Below, one piece after another: positions 22,440-35,070 of a DNA stretch of 64,000 nt (position 1 is its first letter; every line of letters begins with the position of its first letter). Both the position numbers and the translations under genes were made by a program. This stretch comes from Apiotrichum sp. Y4204 (lineage: Eukaryota; Basidiomycota; Tremellomycetes; Trichosporonales; Trichosporonaceae). The stretch spans positions 124,001 to 188,000 of the forward strand of contig JAMYHL010000005.1 of the NCBI GenBank assembly GCA_025531455.1. Reading direction: 5' to 3'. The notes under the pieces are model-generated. The model searched no databases and was not told the DNA's origin. It saw only the letters and a list, made by a program, of their open reading frames with translations.

Positions 22440-25400
22440 CTACTCAGAGGCGGCCGCAGCCTCCTCGTCGAGCTGGCCGAAAGCCTTGTCAAGCTTCATC
22501 TTAGGTGTGATGCGGGGCTCGCCGTAGACATCAACCTTCTCGAGAAGAGCGTCAATCTCCTCCTGCCCAAGCGCAACGCTGCGCATCAGAGCAGCGATGG
22601 CCTTGTAGGCCTGAGGGAAGTCGATCGCATCATCGTCGAGAGTCGTCATTCTCGCTTCAAGACTGGTGATGTCAGTCAACGCGACACAGAAACGCAACTC
22701 ACCCCTTCTTGAGGTCCTCAGAAGTCACGACCTCAGCTCCCAGTGCGGCCGTCCAGCCCTTCGCAACAACCTCGGCGTCACGCATCTTGGCGATACGGAA
22801 GACGTCCTCCGCAAGCTTCTCCGAAAGCATATACCGAAGCGCAGCGGGAAGTGCACGGTAGTACTCGACAATGTCGGACGGGTTCCTCGAGCCACCAGAG
22901 TCCTTCTCGCCCCACAACTCTTTCAAGTCGACGCCGATCTTCCGCTTCGCCTCTTCCTCGCTCATTGTCGCTTCGGCATCCGATCCGTCGTCGCTGCCCT
23001 CCTGGCCACCCTCGCTGTCCTGGGCGGGGAGGGGCTTGGTACGAGGAGCAAGTTGAAGCTTCTTGCGTTCCGGGGCAGCATCTGTGGATGCTTCTGCTGC
23101 TGAACCGTCACCGGCTTCATTCAGGACACCGAACATGTTGCTCATATTGGTAGTCGAGGAATGACGCGAAAGTGGCGGAGTGCTGCCAGCCGCACCACCC
23201 TTGCGACCACGGGCGAATGCACCAGTAGGGCCGAATGTGGGAGTGTTGGGAAGGCCGGCGGAGCTGACGCCACGACCAAACATGGAAAGGTCGGTGGGAC
23301 GCTGAGGGGGACGCGGCCCGGCGGCAACCGACTGCCACTCGCCGGGCTGAGGACCCTCGCGGCGCGAATGGCCAGCGCGGGAACCTCCACGAGAAATAGA
23401 CTCGCGGGCAGCTTGGGCCTTTTCGGCGTTCTCGCGGGCGGCCTGCTGGTGGATCTGCGCTATTGTTGTCGGTACAACCTCCTTCTTTGACTGCCACTTG
23501 TTCTTGCGAAGGTCTATCACGTCCTGGGCAATGTAAGTACAACGCATACCCAGTGCCACTCACCATAATCATGAAGCGAATACGGGATGAGACGACGTCG
23601 TTCTGAGTCAATGCGGTCAGGCGCTCGAAGACAATATCCAGCTGACGGCCGGACGCGTCATCGAACTGCCTTCCAACGGTAGTGAGAAGCTTGCAGGTCG
23701 ACTCCAGGTCCTCCTCATCGGGGTTCTCGACGTTGCCGAGAAGGCGCACAAGACACTCCCTGATAACAGCCTTGGAAAGCATCTCGAGCTTGTAAAGCTC
23801 TCCAATAAGCTGGACAAGACCAAGTCCACGACGCTTAGCCTTTTGGGCGGCGTAGTACTCATCGCTCATCATGGGCGCTTCACCACCATCCTCCTTCTCA
23901 GTCTCAGCCTTGGCGAGGCGCTCCTTGTCTTCCTCGCTCTTGGCGGTAGCAAGAAGAGCAGCTTCTTCACGGGCCTTCCAGCCAGCTTCGAAATCAGCCT
24001 GGCAACGACCAAGAAGGTATTTGCGGAAAAGGCTGCCGCCAGACACCACCTTGCCGTCGATCACTTCAGACACGGCGGGGTCCAGGCGGTCGAGAAGGAG
24101 ACGACACAGCTTGGCGTACATGGCGGACCAGTGAGACTCGTCGGTGGACTTCTCGAAAACGAGCTTGATCACAAGCTTGAGAGTCATACCGTCCGTCTCC
24201 TCGCGTGACTTGTTCGCCCACTGCAGAATCTGGACGGAGATCGAATCGAACTTCTCCTCGGTAAGCTTGTTGAGGAGCGCCTTGACCTTGCGCTCAATGA
24301 AAGCGGGAGACTTCTCGTCGGTGGGAGCAGAACGAGCGTTGACCCACGCGTTTGCGGTGACAGCAAGCGGAGCGACATCAGGGTCGTTTGCTGTGCTAGA
24401 CCGCACTTGCGGCATACGCTTGGCACCACGCTGGCTGCGGTTCGTGCCAGTCCGCGACGAACCACCCATCGGAATGTTGGGAGGGTAGTTTTGGCTAGAC
24501 TGGCGGCTCATGTTACGAGGGGACGAGCGGTAACGGTCCTCGCTGGTCGAATTGCGAAGGGAGGAGCCACCGATGTTGAACGAACCCATGCCACCCGGGC
24601 CCTGAGGACCAGGGAATGACCGGCTCGGCATGGAGCCCATACCGCCGGGGAAGGCGCGAGGCATGCCGGGGTTCGAGCGGTTGGGGCGGCTGCTCTTTGA
24701 CGCAAAGCCGCCCGGAGTGTCAGCCTCGATACCGATCTCATCCAGAGGGGGAAGGGTGTCCGGCTTCTCCTTGCACACCTCCATAAATTGCAGAAGGAAA
24801 TCGCGGTCGTAACGGAACTTGCCGGGGGCGTTGTTGGCATTCATTTCGGGGCGCTGAGGCTTGATGGATGAGGGATAATCGACATCTCCGAGGTCACCAA
24901 TGGGCTGGGCGGACGACAGAGCAGACGGGGTAGACGCGGCTGATGTCGACGCGCCCTGGGTTGCGGTCTTCACATCCAATGCAGCAGGAGTGGGACGACG
25001 AGCCGCAGCACCGTTGATCGCAGCAACGGGCTTTGCCGGGAGACCGGCGGCCGCAAGAGCAGGCGACTGAATCGGCGATGGCGCTGCGGATTGCACGGAC
25101 GGAGTAAGGGCGGCGCGGCTCTCAGCGGCTGGGGTAGACTTGTCATCCGCAGATGCCGATTCCTTAGACTCCTCGGCCTCGGTCACCGCCTCAGGAGTCT
25201 CCGTCTCTTTGCTCGTGGGATCAGCAGCCTGGGTCTCAAGGGCAGCAGCCTCCGCCTTCGCTTTCTCAGCCTGTTACTGTCAGCTCGCCTGCGCATTAGT
25301 GTGGGCTCACCTGCTCGGCCTCCTCTTGCTCCTTAGCCTTGCGCTCGGCCTCCTCCTTAACCTTCCGCTCCTCTTCTTCCTTTGCGCGGCGCTCAAGACG

Positions 25401-27058
25401 GTCCTTGCGCTCTTGCTCCTCCTTGGCCTCTTCCTCCTTCATCTTCCTTCGCTTTTCTTCCTCCGCGAGACGAGTCTTCTTCTGCTCCTCCGATTCAATG
25501 CGAACAATGACAGGGAGAGAAGGCATTTTCTTTTTCGGAGGCTCCTCAGGGGCAGAGGGATCTGGGGTAGCAACACCACTGGAAGAGACGGACGATGGCA
25601 CCTTAGCAGCAGCGGCAGCTTCGGCAAGATTGACCTGAGTCCCGTCGGGACGAGAAATCTTGATAGCTTTGCGTGGAGTGCTACCCATAGTTTTGCCAGG
25701 AGTAAAAGCCATAGCGCCAGCGGAGAGACTGGGGGTGTTTGGAGTTGACGAGGGAGTCATCTGGGGCGTGAAAGGAGAAGCAGGCTGGATCGGGCGAGAG
25801 GGAGTGGATGGCATCGGGGACGAAGGTTGGCCACCAACGAGGCTCTGCGGCCGGCTGGGAGGAGTGGGCATTGGGCTATTGCTGGCACTTCCAGGAAGAG
25901 CAGCATTGGGTGGAGCCGGGGATGGCTGTCCTAGCTGGGATTGCGCCGAGCGGGGCGAAAGAGGCATGTTCGGTGTGGGAGCCCATTGGCCACCAACCAT
26001 GTAATGCTGGTCGTAGGGGTTGTACTGGTACATTAGTCACATTCTGGGGAACTGTATCTCCATTACTCACGTATGGGTACATCATACCGTAGCCGGGGTT
26101 CTGACCAGGAGGCATGGTGTACGGCATGCCCTGCTGGCCCATCATCGAGCGTATCGGGCCTCCCGGAACGCCGCCGGGGCGACCAGCCGGATTGCCCTGC
26201 ATCTGCGGCTGCTGAGGAACACGGAACGGCTGACCCTGCCCCGGTCCAGCAAATTGTTGAGGTTGGGCATGGCCCATGACAGGGGAACGAGGCTGGCCCT
26301 GACCCTGAGGAGGACGAAGATGCGGGGGTTGACCAGGAGCGGTCTGGCTGTATGGGTGGGGAGCCGAGTTGGGCAGACCATTGGCACCGGGGTAAACTTG
26401 GCCGGTGGACTGACGACGATCGTGAACCGGCGAGCCGACTTGTGCAGCCTGCTGAGAGGGAGACATGGGCGTAGTCAGTGCCGAGCCTTGCGGCTTGCCT
26501 GCAAAGAGAGAATGCGCATCCAGCTTCTTCTGCGGGGCACCTGTCTGGCCGGCGGGGTTCGCGCCACCGCTCGTCCGGCGAGGTGCACGAATCATGGGAC
26601 CGGTAGCAGGGGTCTCCGCGTCAATGGAGCCAAATGACTTGACCGCATCGGCAAGATGGCTTCCGGTGGTGCCCGGAGCTGCGGGAGATGATGACAAAAG
26701 TGGGTTGGGCGAGTCCACAGTGCCAAATGCGAGGTTGCCTGATTGTTAGCCAACGGACAATAAGGAAAAGAAATGCGAAAAGAAAAATGGAGGGATGCTC
26801 ACCCCGGGGCGGGACATCGCCACTTCCGCCGACCATTAGGCTGCCTCTTTTAGAAGCCGCGCCGCCGATAGCGACCGGGGTAGCCCCAGTTGCAGGCTCA
26901 TTGGCGCTCGCTCCGTTGGGCGGCGGTGTTGAAACGGTCGAAGGCACGTTGGATGAAGTGTTGGACGCAGCGGTCGGAGGACCGCGGGACCAGGCCGAGG
27001 CGTTGGGAGTCGAAGCTTGGCTGGGTTGCTGCTTGGAGGGGATCGAGGCCTTACTCAT
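22440..27058 (-). CDS. TIF4631: Translation initiation factor eIF4G
   Basis: About 1,400 residues. Scaffold of the eIF4F cap-binding complex linking eIF4E, eIF4A and poly(A)-binding protein. The N-terminal half (from MSKASIPSKQQPSQ) is Pro/Gln/Ser-rich and disordered. Next comes a highly charged Glu/Lys/Arg helix (about 25310-25560), as in other fungal eIF4G. The eIF4E-binding motif is RYDRDFLLQF (YxxxxLL). The MIF4G domain runs from about AFIERKVKALLNKLTEEKFD to DVVSSRIRFMIMD. An RNA-binding-like Arg/Gly/Ser-rich segment follows. The C-terminal helical segment (LSEKLAEDVFRIAKMRDAEV ... DFPQAYKAIAALM) resembles a partial MA3 domain. Five or six introns are seen, e.g. near 22652-22700, 23524-23564, 25273-25312, 26031-26070 and 26740-26800. 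The promoter is shared with YPI1. Confidence 0.93.
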
Positions 27059-28676
27059 TTGCGTGTGTGTCCTTGACAATGAGGAAATGTTGGCCAATGG
27101 TGTGAGGGTGAGCTCGAGGTGGTGATGAGAATATTAAGGGGGCTCGGAGAGGAGCGGCGGGACCCTAGGGCACTTTGACAAGTCTGGGCGTAGTGGCCGA
27201 CTTGTGAGATATGCACACCGAGGGAGGAGAAAAGGAGCGCCGATCCAGAGTTACTGCTGCCACGGATAGAGGCAGAATGGTTCTATCACGGACGACAAAT
27301 GGAAAATGGGCGAGAAGTCGTTGTCGTGCGAGCTAGAATGCACAACGGACAAACTTTTTCAAGTGCTAGTGGATGGGGTGTTTGGCCACTGGGCGATGAA
27401 CGAGGGCCAAAGAGGTCGTCGTCCTGGGGGAAAGTCCTGGTGTAGCGAGGACTTGGTGCGGCAAAGCGCTTTTAAACGACGTTGAGCAAGTCGAGGTGGG
27501 GGGAGAGGGGAGAGAGTGAGAAAGAGGTGAGTGATGATTGCAGGACACGACCTGTGAGTGTGTGTCCTCGGAGTGGTGGTGAGGTAAAGGAGCAAACGAC
27601 GGAGACGAAAAGTGGGAGGGAGGGGACAGCCGCGCGCAGCTGGCTGGGAAGCGCTGGGGGGCAGGGGAGCTGGGCAACTGGCCAACTGGGCAGCTAGTGG
27701 TGGTGCGTACGCACGCTGGCAGGCCGGTAGGCCCGGTAGAGAGAGGGAGGGGCGCAGTCGGAGCTCCCACCCCCCTTGTGGGCTTGTGGGTCGGAGCTGT
27801 GAAATGTGGCTGGCTGGCTCCGCTGACTGCAGGTCGTTGGATCACTGGATCTTCTGGCCTATTAGGCTATTTAGTCCGACTCCACGGCCCATTTGTGAAT
27901 GGGTAATTGGGGATGAGGGATTGGGTGTAATAATTGTGTAATCTTGTAATGCGTAAAAAAAAAAAAAAAAAAATGTGCACGGTGAGTGTGTACATCGATA
28001 TTGCGTATTGCAATGTGCGCACCAGGGCACAAGGGCAGAAGGGCGCAAGGGCACGAGGACACAAGGTGGTGCATGAGGGCGCAGGGCGTGCATCAGGAAC
28101 AAGAAACGGAGCCAGACGATCAGAAGAGAAAAAAAAAAAAGCGAAAAAAATGAGAAAAAAATTGAGGGACAGGACAAAGAGATTCAGTCCACAAGCCGTA
28201 TGCCACATTAGCAGCAAGACACAGATGTCAAGTAATCATATAGCTTTACGGTAACCGTGACATTGATTTGGGCCGAGTGTGGTGCTGTGAGCATGTAGGA
28301 TAAGTTGGCACATGCATCAAAGGTCAGAGGTTGAGGGGTGCAGGGTCTCCCAGTGACGTTTGGTGGTCCCCTGGGGTCTGTCTTCGAGAACGAATAGAAA
28401 ACTTGACAGACTGATGAGCAAATAAAGTAAGCTCACGTGATCTTTGGTGGCAAAAGGATCCATAGCACCCCTCCAACATGCACTGATAAAAGGGCGGTTC
28501 CGGCAAGGGCCCTGATTCTACATTCAGTCATCTGTATCACGCATCATCGATCATCGGCATTCCCTCATCCACAAGCTTCCGACACCTCGGCACCAACATC
28601 TAGGTCATCTGGGAAGGCATCGGAATTCACATTGACATTCACTCCATAGATCACCACCACCATCTATACAGCGTCT
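27059..28676. other. Divergent promoter eIF4G/YPI1, low-complexity
   Basis: About 1.6 kb without a supportable gene. It holds GC-rich word stutters (CTGGG/CAACTGG at 27638-27700; AGGGCACAAGGGC-like units at 28021-28090), a 19-base A run (27955-27973) and further A-rich tracts near 28127-28162. Toward 28677 the plus strand is CA/TC-rich like a leader. Frames in it are low-complexity artefacts. Confidence 0.6.
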
Positions 28677-29297
28677 ATGATGGAGGCAACACAAGCGCCA
28701 CCCCCCAACACAGATGCGACTGGCTCGCGCACAATGACTGTCACGCCCTCGGCAGAGAACGATGCGGCGCAATCCAGTGGATCTCCGCCGCTGAGCCGGG
28801 AGGGAACTCCTAACACAATCGGTGTTCTCCGTCTTCGAGGCGGCCCCACTCGCCGCCAGCGGGTCATGTGGTCGGCAGAAACGGTCGACAATGAAGGCAT
28901 GGGAAAGAAGAAGTCGAAAAGTAAGCCAATGACCTGCATTATATCCGCTGATCCTGTAGTCTGCTGCATCTACCATAAGCCCCGACGCTACGATGAATCG
29001 TCCTCCGAGTCCGATTCATGCTCTGATGACGATGACCATGACTGCTCAAATGGCGCAGCGGCTCAAGGCAACTCCTCTGAACGAGCATGCCCTCCGTCTG
29101 GAGTTGAGATAGAGGAAGCGAGCTCCGAGTCTGATGGTGGCGGCGGAGATGGTCGGGCAAGGTATGTTGCTCAGTTACGTGATGCGGCTCCACAACTCAC
29201 TCGGCACAGACCGGCGCGTCCTCGAAAGAAGCAACATACGCACGGCCATGCGAGCAAGGCTAACAAGTACGACAGCAAAGGCAAAAGTAAAGAGTAG
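28677..29297 (+). CDS. YPI1: Type-1 protein phosphatase inhibitor 3 (YPI1/PPP1R11)
   Basis: Small intrinsically disordered nuclear regulator of protein phosphatase 1 (Glc7). The family signature is [20 protein letters not shown] followed, after a 39-nt intron (28921-28959), by [22 protein letters not shown] is the RVxF-type PP1 docking motif. The tail is acidic (SDDDDHDCS), then basic ([17 protein letters not shown]). Length is 193 residues if only the first intron is removed, or 177 if a second candidate intron (GTATGT...CACAG, about 29162-29209, 48 nt) is also spliced. Both introns are multiples of three and stop-free, so retention would give in-frame longer proteins. The start is the first ATG of a tandem ATGATG. 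Convergent with the helicase gene; 94 bp between stops. Confidence 0.88.
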   Translation: MMEATQAPPPNTDATGSRTMTVTPSAENDAAQSSGSPPLSREGTPNTIGVLRLRGGPTRRQRVMWSAETVDNEGMGKKKSKSKPMTCIISADPVVCCIYHKPRRYDESSSESDSCSDDDDHDCSNGAAAQGNSSERACPPSGVEIEEASSESDGGGGDGRARYVAQLRDAAPQLTRHRPARPRKKQHTHGHASKANKYDSKGKSKE

Positions 29298-29391
29298 ATA
29301 ACGTAGCACGGCCCTAAGTCCTGTTTGTCCTGTCGACCACATGTAACTTGCATACTTTATGGATCACTCAACTTGGCGATGACAATCGGTC

Positions 29392-32300
29392 TCATGTCAC
29401 CAGCAATGCTGGAGTATCTAATTCCTCAGTGGCGAGACAACTCAGCCCAAGATCGAACCACTCCTTTTGCCGGGCTGTCAGTTCCCGCCCGCGCATTCTG
29501 GTGGACATCGCCGTGTGGAACTGGTTCCGAAGCAGCTTGATCGCGAGGACGGTCTTCGGATCAGCCAGGTACCGAATTTTGCGATCAAGCTGCAGCGACG
29601 ATGCAAACACCTGTGGGTTAGAATTCTTCTGTAGTCGTCTCCTTACCTTGGCATCCGCAATATCACCGCAAACCAAGGCCAACGCGCGATTGCCAACTGG
29701 GCCGACTTCCCAGGCATACAGCTTCCTCGACTGCATGAGGTTGAAATAGACCAAATAGTTGGTGTCCAGCTCGTTCTTCGCTACCCGGAAGTTCACAGAA
29801 CTGGGGTGCTGTGAATGTTAGGGATAGCGTTCGACAAGATATTCTTACTATCGAGACTGGCTGTTGGTTTGAGATGGTGCGCAAACCCCCGTTATCGAGA
29901 GTAAGGATCTTGGGATACAATCCCGACGCCAAGGCTGCTTCAAGAATGTGTGTTTTCTCGGCATTGACGTTGACCTCGGAAGGAACAGAGACGAATCGCG
30001 TACGGAAACCTCGGCTGTAGCGAGCTCTGAGGAGCGTCAGGGCTATGCGCAAGGAAATACTCACTTGGCTATCTCCTGTTTCAGCTCCGGTGTACTCGGA
30101 ACGAAGTTCGCATCTATGAGATAACTGCGCCGCTGTTAGCAAAAGAACGTCCATGTTGCCATACGAGAGGAGCTGTTGGCGGAATTCCTCAATCTGTTGC
30201 AAATTCTGATGCGACAAGAAATTGCGCTTGCAGAACGTCCGCACGAAATTTTGATTGTCAGACGCCCGTCTCCAACTGTCGAAGGCATTCACAAGGGTCA
30301 GGAAGTCGCTATTTCCCACAGCGAAACCCTGCTTGGTGGCCGAGGCCTGAGATTCGTACCCCAATGGAGAGAGGAACGGTGACTTCGAGCTCAAGGCAGC
30401 CGCCAATGTTAGCGCTGGGTCGAGGCATTTGAACAACGTCGCCGTCAGGAGGAACTTTCCGAGATGAACATCTGTCGGAAGTTTACTGAGCAGTCGTCCC
30501 ATAGGTGTAATTTCCTCATTTGCAGTCAAGGCTTTGACTTCAACCAAAGACGCAACCGCACGCTGAATGTTATTCGAAGAAGGGGGGTCAAGAGCACGCA
30601 GGAGTACGTCTTCGGCAGTGTTACCCAACGGAATCTTGAGGATTTTCGTTTGAAGTACAAGATCTTGGAGGGAGAGACGAAGCATCTCAGGAATGGGATG
30701 CTCTGCGAGCACAGTATCGTGTCTGGCCTTCGTGAAGAGATGGAATGCCAGACCTTCTTGGACACGCCCGGCACGACCACGCCTCTGTTTCGCGTTGCTT
30801 TGGGCAATGTACACATCCACCAGACGAGAAAGCTGTCGCTTTTCGTCATATCTATGGTCAGCGGTCGCCAAAATTCTCAAGCGATTTACCTCATCTCTTT
30901 CTGTCTACCGGTGTCAATGACACATGTAATGTCAGGGATGGTGACACCCGTCTCTGCGATGTTCGTAGCTGGCGTCAGCTCCATTCCTCTTGGATACTCA
31001 CAGATGACGATCTTTCTCACGTCAGGGGGAGGCAATTGGAACACCGCGTTTTGACCTTCAGATGTAATAGACGAGTGAAGTGGATAGATGACAAAATCGG
31101 CTGTTCCGAATGCAGGGTGGCCTTGAAGCATATCATTGAGCTTGCGGATTTCGGCGAGGCCAGGCATGAATACCAACGTCGCAGCCGAGAAACGAGCATA
31201 TCCGGTATCCTCCAAACAAATGCGCTCCAGAAGTCGCACAATGAGATCGTAGGGAATCTTTCGCGAATCCAGGAGGTTGACAGTTTCAACTGTACGTGGA
31301 GAGTATCGGCTAGCGGGTAGCTTCGTCGGATCAGAAGGGGGCTTTGTAGTATCAGAAGGCTGATCATTTTCTGCTGCGTCTTCCTCGTCTGGCGCGGTTT
31401 CCTCCGTCCACTCTAGCTGCTTGGCCCCTGCCTTAACATTTCGAGCCCAAACTGCGTATGGAGATGATTCGTCAATGTGCCATCCCGCAATTTGGACGGC
31501 ATCTTCGAGGTAGTTGACATTGACGGGAAATGTGCGACCCGGAACTGTCATAAAGGGGCAATCGCCGAAGAATGCTGAAATCTTTTCGGCGTCCACAGTA
31601 GCAGACATGAGGATAACTTTGAGGTCGGGACGAACGGCGATAAGCTCCTTGAGGATAATCAATAGGAAGTCTGACTCGATGGTCCGCTCGTGGACTTCGT
31701 CAATAATAATGTGTGTGACCTCATCCAACGAATTGCCGTCGGTGCCAGTGTTAGCACCTCCTTCAAGCATGCGGAGCGCGATACCATTGGTGACGAATGC
31801 GAGCCGGGTACTAGCGGACATCTTCGACTCAAGCCGAATCGAGTAACCCACAAGAGACTTGGAAGTCCCCATTTCCCCTGGACCATCGCCAAGTTCAGCG
31901 GATACACGCTGCGCAAGGGACATGGCGCTGATTCTACGCGGCTCTGTCACAATGATCTTGCATGGTCGACCTTGAGAGAGCTCGTGTTCCAAAATGAAGG
32001 ACGGCAGCTGAGTGGACTTGCCGCATCCGGTCTCACCGCTAAAGACCAACACTTGCGACCTGTCAAGCACGTCGACGATCTCCTGTCGGAACGGCGCGAT
32101 AGGAAGCAAGTCACGTTCGCGTCGCATCTTTTGATAGGCAGCCGACGTGAGTCGCTTCTGAAAGGCGGCTTGAAGTTGGTCTGGCGGCTTGGAAGTTGTT
32201 GGCTGCGATCGTTTGGAGATTTGTGCAGCTGAAGTGCTCGGCCGGGACCCGGCCCCAGTCGTGTCGAGAGAAGCTTGAGTCTTGACATCAAACAGCTGTT

Positions 32301-34262
32301 TGACCGCCTTCCACCTCGCCCTCTGTTCGATGTTGAGTGTCTCTTTGCGTGCGGTCTCCAACTCGTCCCACAACTCCCTATATGCTGGTGGCATTGTGCG
32401 CCAATTAACCCCAATAAGATCTCCAGATGCCGCGAGCTCGTTGAGGGCAAGTGTTGCGACATAATTATCCGCCTCTTCAAAACTGGTACACGCAAGATCA
32501 ACCATTCGCCACACACGCCGTTTGCTCGTGGACCATTGCACCTCAAGACCAGAACGTGCCACCCGCGGGTTGTTGGAGAGCTTCACGTACGAGGTCACAG
32601 CCTGATTCGAACTTTTCGATAGCGCCAGACCGAGAAGGGCCTTTGGGGTGTTGTTCGTGAATGCAAACTGTTTCGGTATAGGCATTTCACGAACCGCGAT
32701 TGTCGTATTAGCGGAGCCCGCAGGCTCAGCACTGGGTTCTGGTTCATCAAGCATGTTGCCGAATAGCCCGCCGTCATCTCCGTCACTGTCAATCGGTGAG
32801 GATGGATGTGTAGCCGTAGCCGACGAAGCTTGCGTATTGCTAATGGATGTTGCCTGTGTTTCGGAGAGTGAGTTTACCGAAGATTCGGGATGAGAAGCCA
32901 CGCCTCCCTTGAGCTTCTGCTCCACAGCGTTCATGTCACGGTTTGATTTCAGTGTCTTGAAGATGGCATCTTGAAAGTATGTTAGTTTTAGGCCGTCAAG
33001 CTGTTCGTGTAACCTACTGGCATCCTTCTTGCTAAACATGTAATCTTTCTCCAACTTTGCAAGTTTGGCTTTCAACTTGACCATTTCAGGAGTCTCCATC
33101 TGAGCGCGACCGCCTTTTGCCTTCTTCCCACCCTTTCCTTTGCTCTGAGCCACATTTGCTTGGAGTTTGAGGACGTCCAAATCGAGCATGAGAGACGCCC
33201 ACGTATGGTTCACCCGGCCAAGATCAGGCTCCTCATCAGAATCAGAACCGGACTCAGAATCAGATGTCCCAAGAGATTGAAAGAGAGATTCCACTGGTGT
33301 TGGGTTGGTGTCCGGTTGCGTCGGCTTCTGCAAAGTCGCAGGCTCCTGAGCTGGTGGGGGTATGGACGCTTCTGCCGGCTCCAAGTTGTTGCTCGACTCC
33401 ACACCGACCAACAAAGCGTCCGAAGAGGACTCTGCGTTATCAGATGATGTTGCAATCGAATTCCAACAGTCTTCCTTTTTTAACCTACCTTCTTCACTGT
33501 GATTACATTCTCCAGCTCGCCGGCATTCTTCTTCGTCGAGGTGGAGCCACATCTGATGGCGTTGTCAGACAGAACCACAGAAAACGACGCCTGATTACGC
33601 ACCCATTCGAGGCCTTCAGCCCATCCGTCCCCATCGCTTAGACCTTCTTTGATACATTGGGAAACGCGTTCCTCAGAAAAGCCTAGTTGTCGAAGGACTT
33701 CATAGGTAATGTAAAGCCTCAACAGAGTCTTATCCTCCTCCTGGGAACTCGGAGTGGACGGAAGACCCTTGACAGTCCCGGCCGACTCATCTTCGACGGC
33801 GCATGTCAAGACTTCGTTGACAATCTTTTCACTGAGCTCAAGCCGGGGGAAGGTCAAGGCGAATCGTTTCTCATAGTCGATGAGCTAACCATCAGAACAG
33901 GTGCGTATAATGAAACTCGCCTTAAGGATCCGAAACACTTCCTTTTGACCTTTGTCCTGCAGTCTGTCTATGAGACCTTGATATAGCGCCGTTTCAATTG
34001 CTTCGTCGCTGTCCCATGTGTCGCGTGCAGTGTCATGTTCGTCCGGTTTCGCGCCCTCTGTTGTACTCTCGGGTGTGACTTTTTCCGTTTTCTGAGCAGC
34101 AGAGGCTTCCTCTTCCAACCGCGCAGCCGCAGCTTCCTTGGCTTTCCGGGTAGGAACCGAAGTTGTCGCAAACCCTCGTTGGACAGCTGGTCGTCAGAGC
34201 TCGTTCGTGAAGCCCTTGATGGCAAGCACGTACGTTTGAGGGCCAATTTCTTCTTCCCCATC
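29392..34262 (-). CDS. DEAH-box RNA helicase, DHX29/DHX57-like
   Basis: About 1,500 residues. The N-terminus MGKKKLALK, then PVQRGFATTSVPTRKAKEAA, matches the DHX29 group, whose animal member helps 40S ribosomes scan structured 5' UTRs. A UBA-like/RWD-like N-terminal part follows (LRQLGFSEERVSQCIKEGLS ... EWMWLHLDEEE), then a linker with an acidic stretch (SDSESGSDSDEEPD). Helicase motifs are GETGCGKSTQLPSF (I), TEPRRISAMSLAQRV (Ia), TNGIALRML, IIIDEVHERTIESDFLL (II, DEVH), LMSATVDAEK (III) and RRGRAGRVQEGLAFHLFT (VI). The C-terminal HA2 and OB-fold regions end LATEELDTPALLVT. Introns occur near 34215-34252, 33852-33903, 33550-33600 and several in 29600-31010. The exact orthologue (DHX29 versus DHX57/YLR419W) is not settled by sequence alone. 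Confidence 0.9.
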
Positions 34263-35070
34263 TTGAGATCGTAAAAGGGAGACAGCGGCTTCGTCGAGTG
34301 TTCGAATAGAGACTGCCAGGTTGACAGTGGTACAACGGGTGCTACAATATGGTCAATTCTTAACCGTGAGGATGCGATGATCAGGTAGGTCACCCAGATC
34401 GTCACTCGATAAGTATCGTCATTTCTCTGAAAGTATTGATTACCTAATACAACGAGGTTTTCACCCACTACGTGTATAACGACTTCCTGCACGATCCTGC
34501 GATCCTGCGAGTTTCTGCGTCCGTGATCCCGTGATCCCTGACCCCTGATGGCCTGATGGCCTGATGGCTCATGCATGCATCATGCATCATGACGGTCAGG
34601 CGCGCCGCGCGGCCAACACCCTTCTCTATGCTAGCCATGCTCACTACACGTTGACCGCGCGGAACGCCGAACGTACGCGAACGTTGAGCGGCGCGAAGGG
34701 GTTCCGGCTGTCAGACACACCCCGTCTGTTGTATTGATCATCATCGCCTGCCTCACCTGGGCACTGTAGCTTGTGTATCCCTCCCTCACTGTCTGGCTTT
34801 CACTCTCTCCCCTCACTTGCCAACATGCTTTAATCATAAACATCAACACCGTCAATTGCAGCATCTCTCTCATCGTCTCTTCCCTCTTGCTCGGGCGCGC
34901 AATCGCATTCGCCGGTCTCTGGTTGTCGTCCACACAACCTAATTTCCGACAACGCCTGCACAAGATCAACCACTATCTTGTGTGTAGCAGTTGGCGACGC
35001 ATCGGACGTACTCGATCCTTTTTAAGTCTTGATAAGCCGCCCTTCAAGCCGCCCATCAACCCAATTCGCC
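34263..35070. other. Divergent promoter helicase/PWWP gene, with word-stutter repeat
   Basis: About 800 bp. Positions 34491-34593 form a chain of short repeated words (CGATCCTG, GTGATCCC, CTGATGGC x3, ATGCATGCATCATGCATCATG). No gene is supported; frames here lack motifs. Confidence 0.6.

Noticed and set aside
27955..28165. A runs as a possible retroposon poly-A tail
   Set aside because: No target-site duplication, no upstream retroposon body, and several unrelated A tracts nearby.
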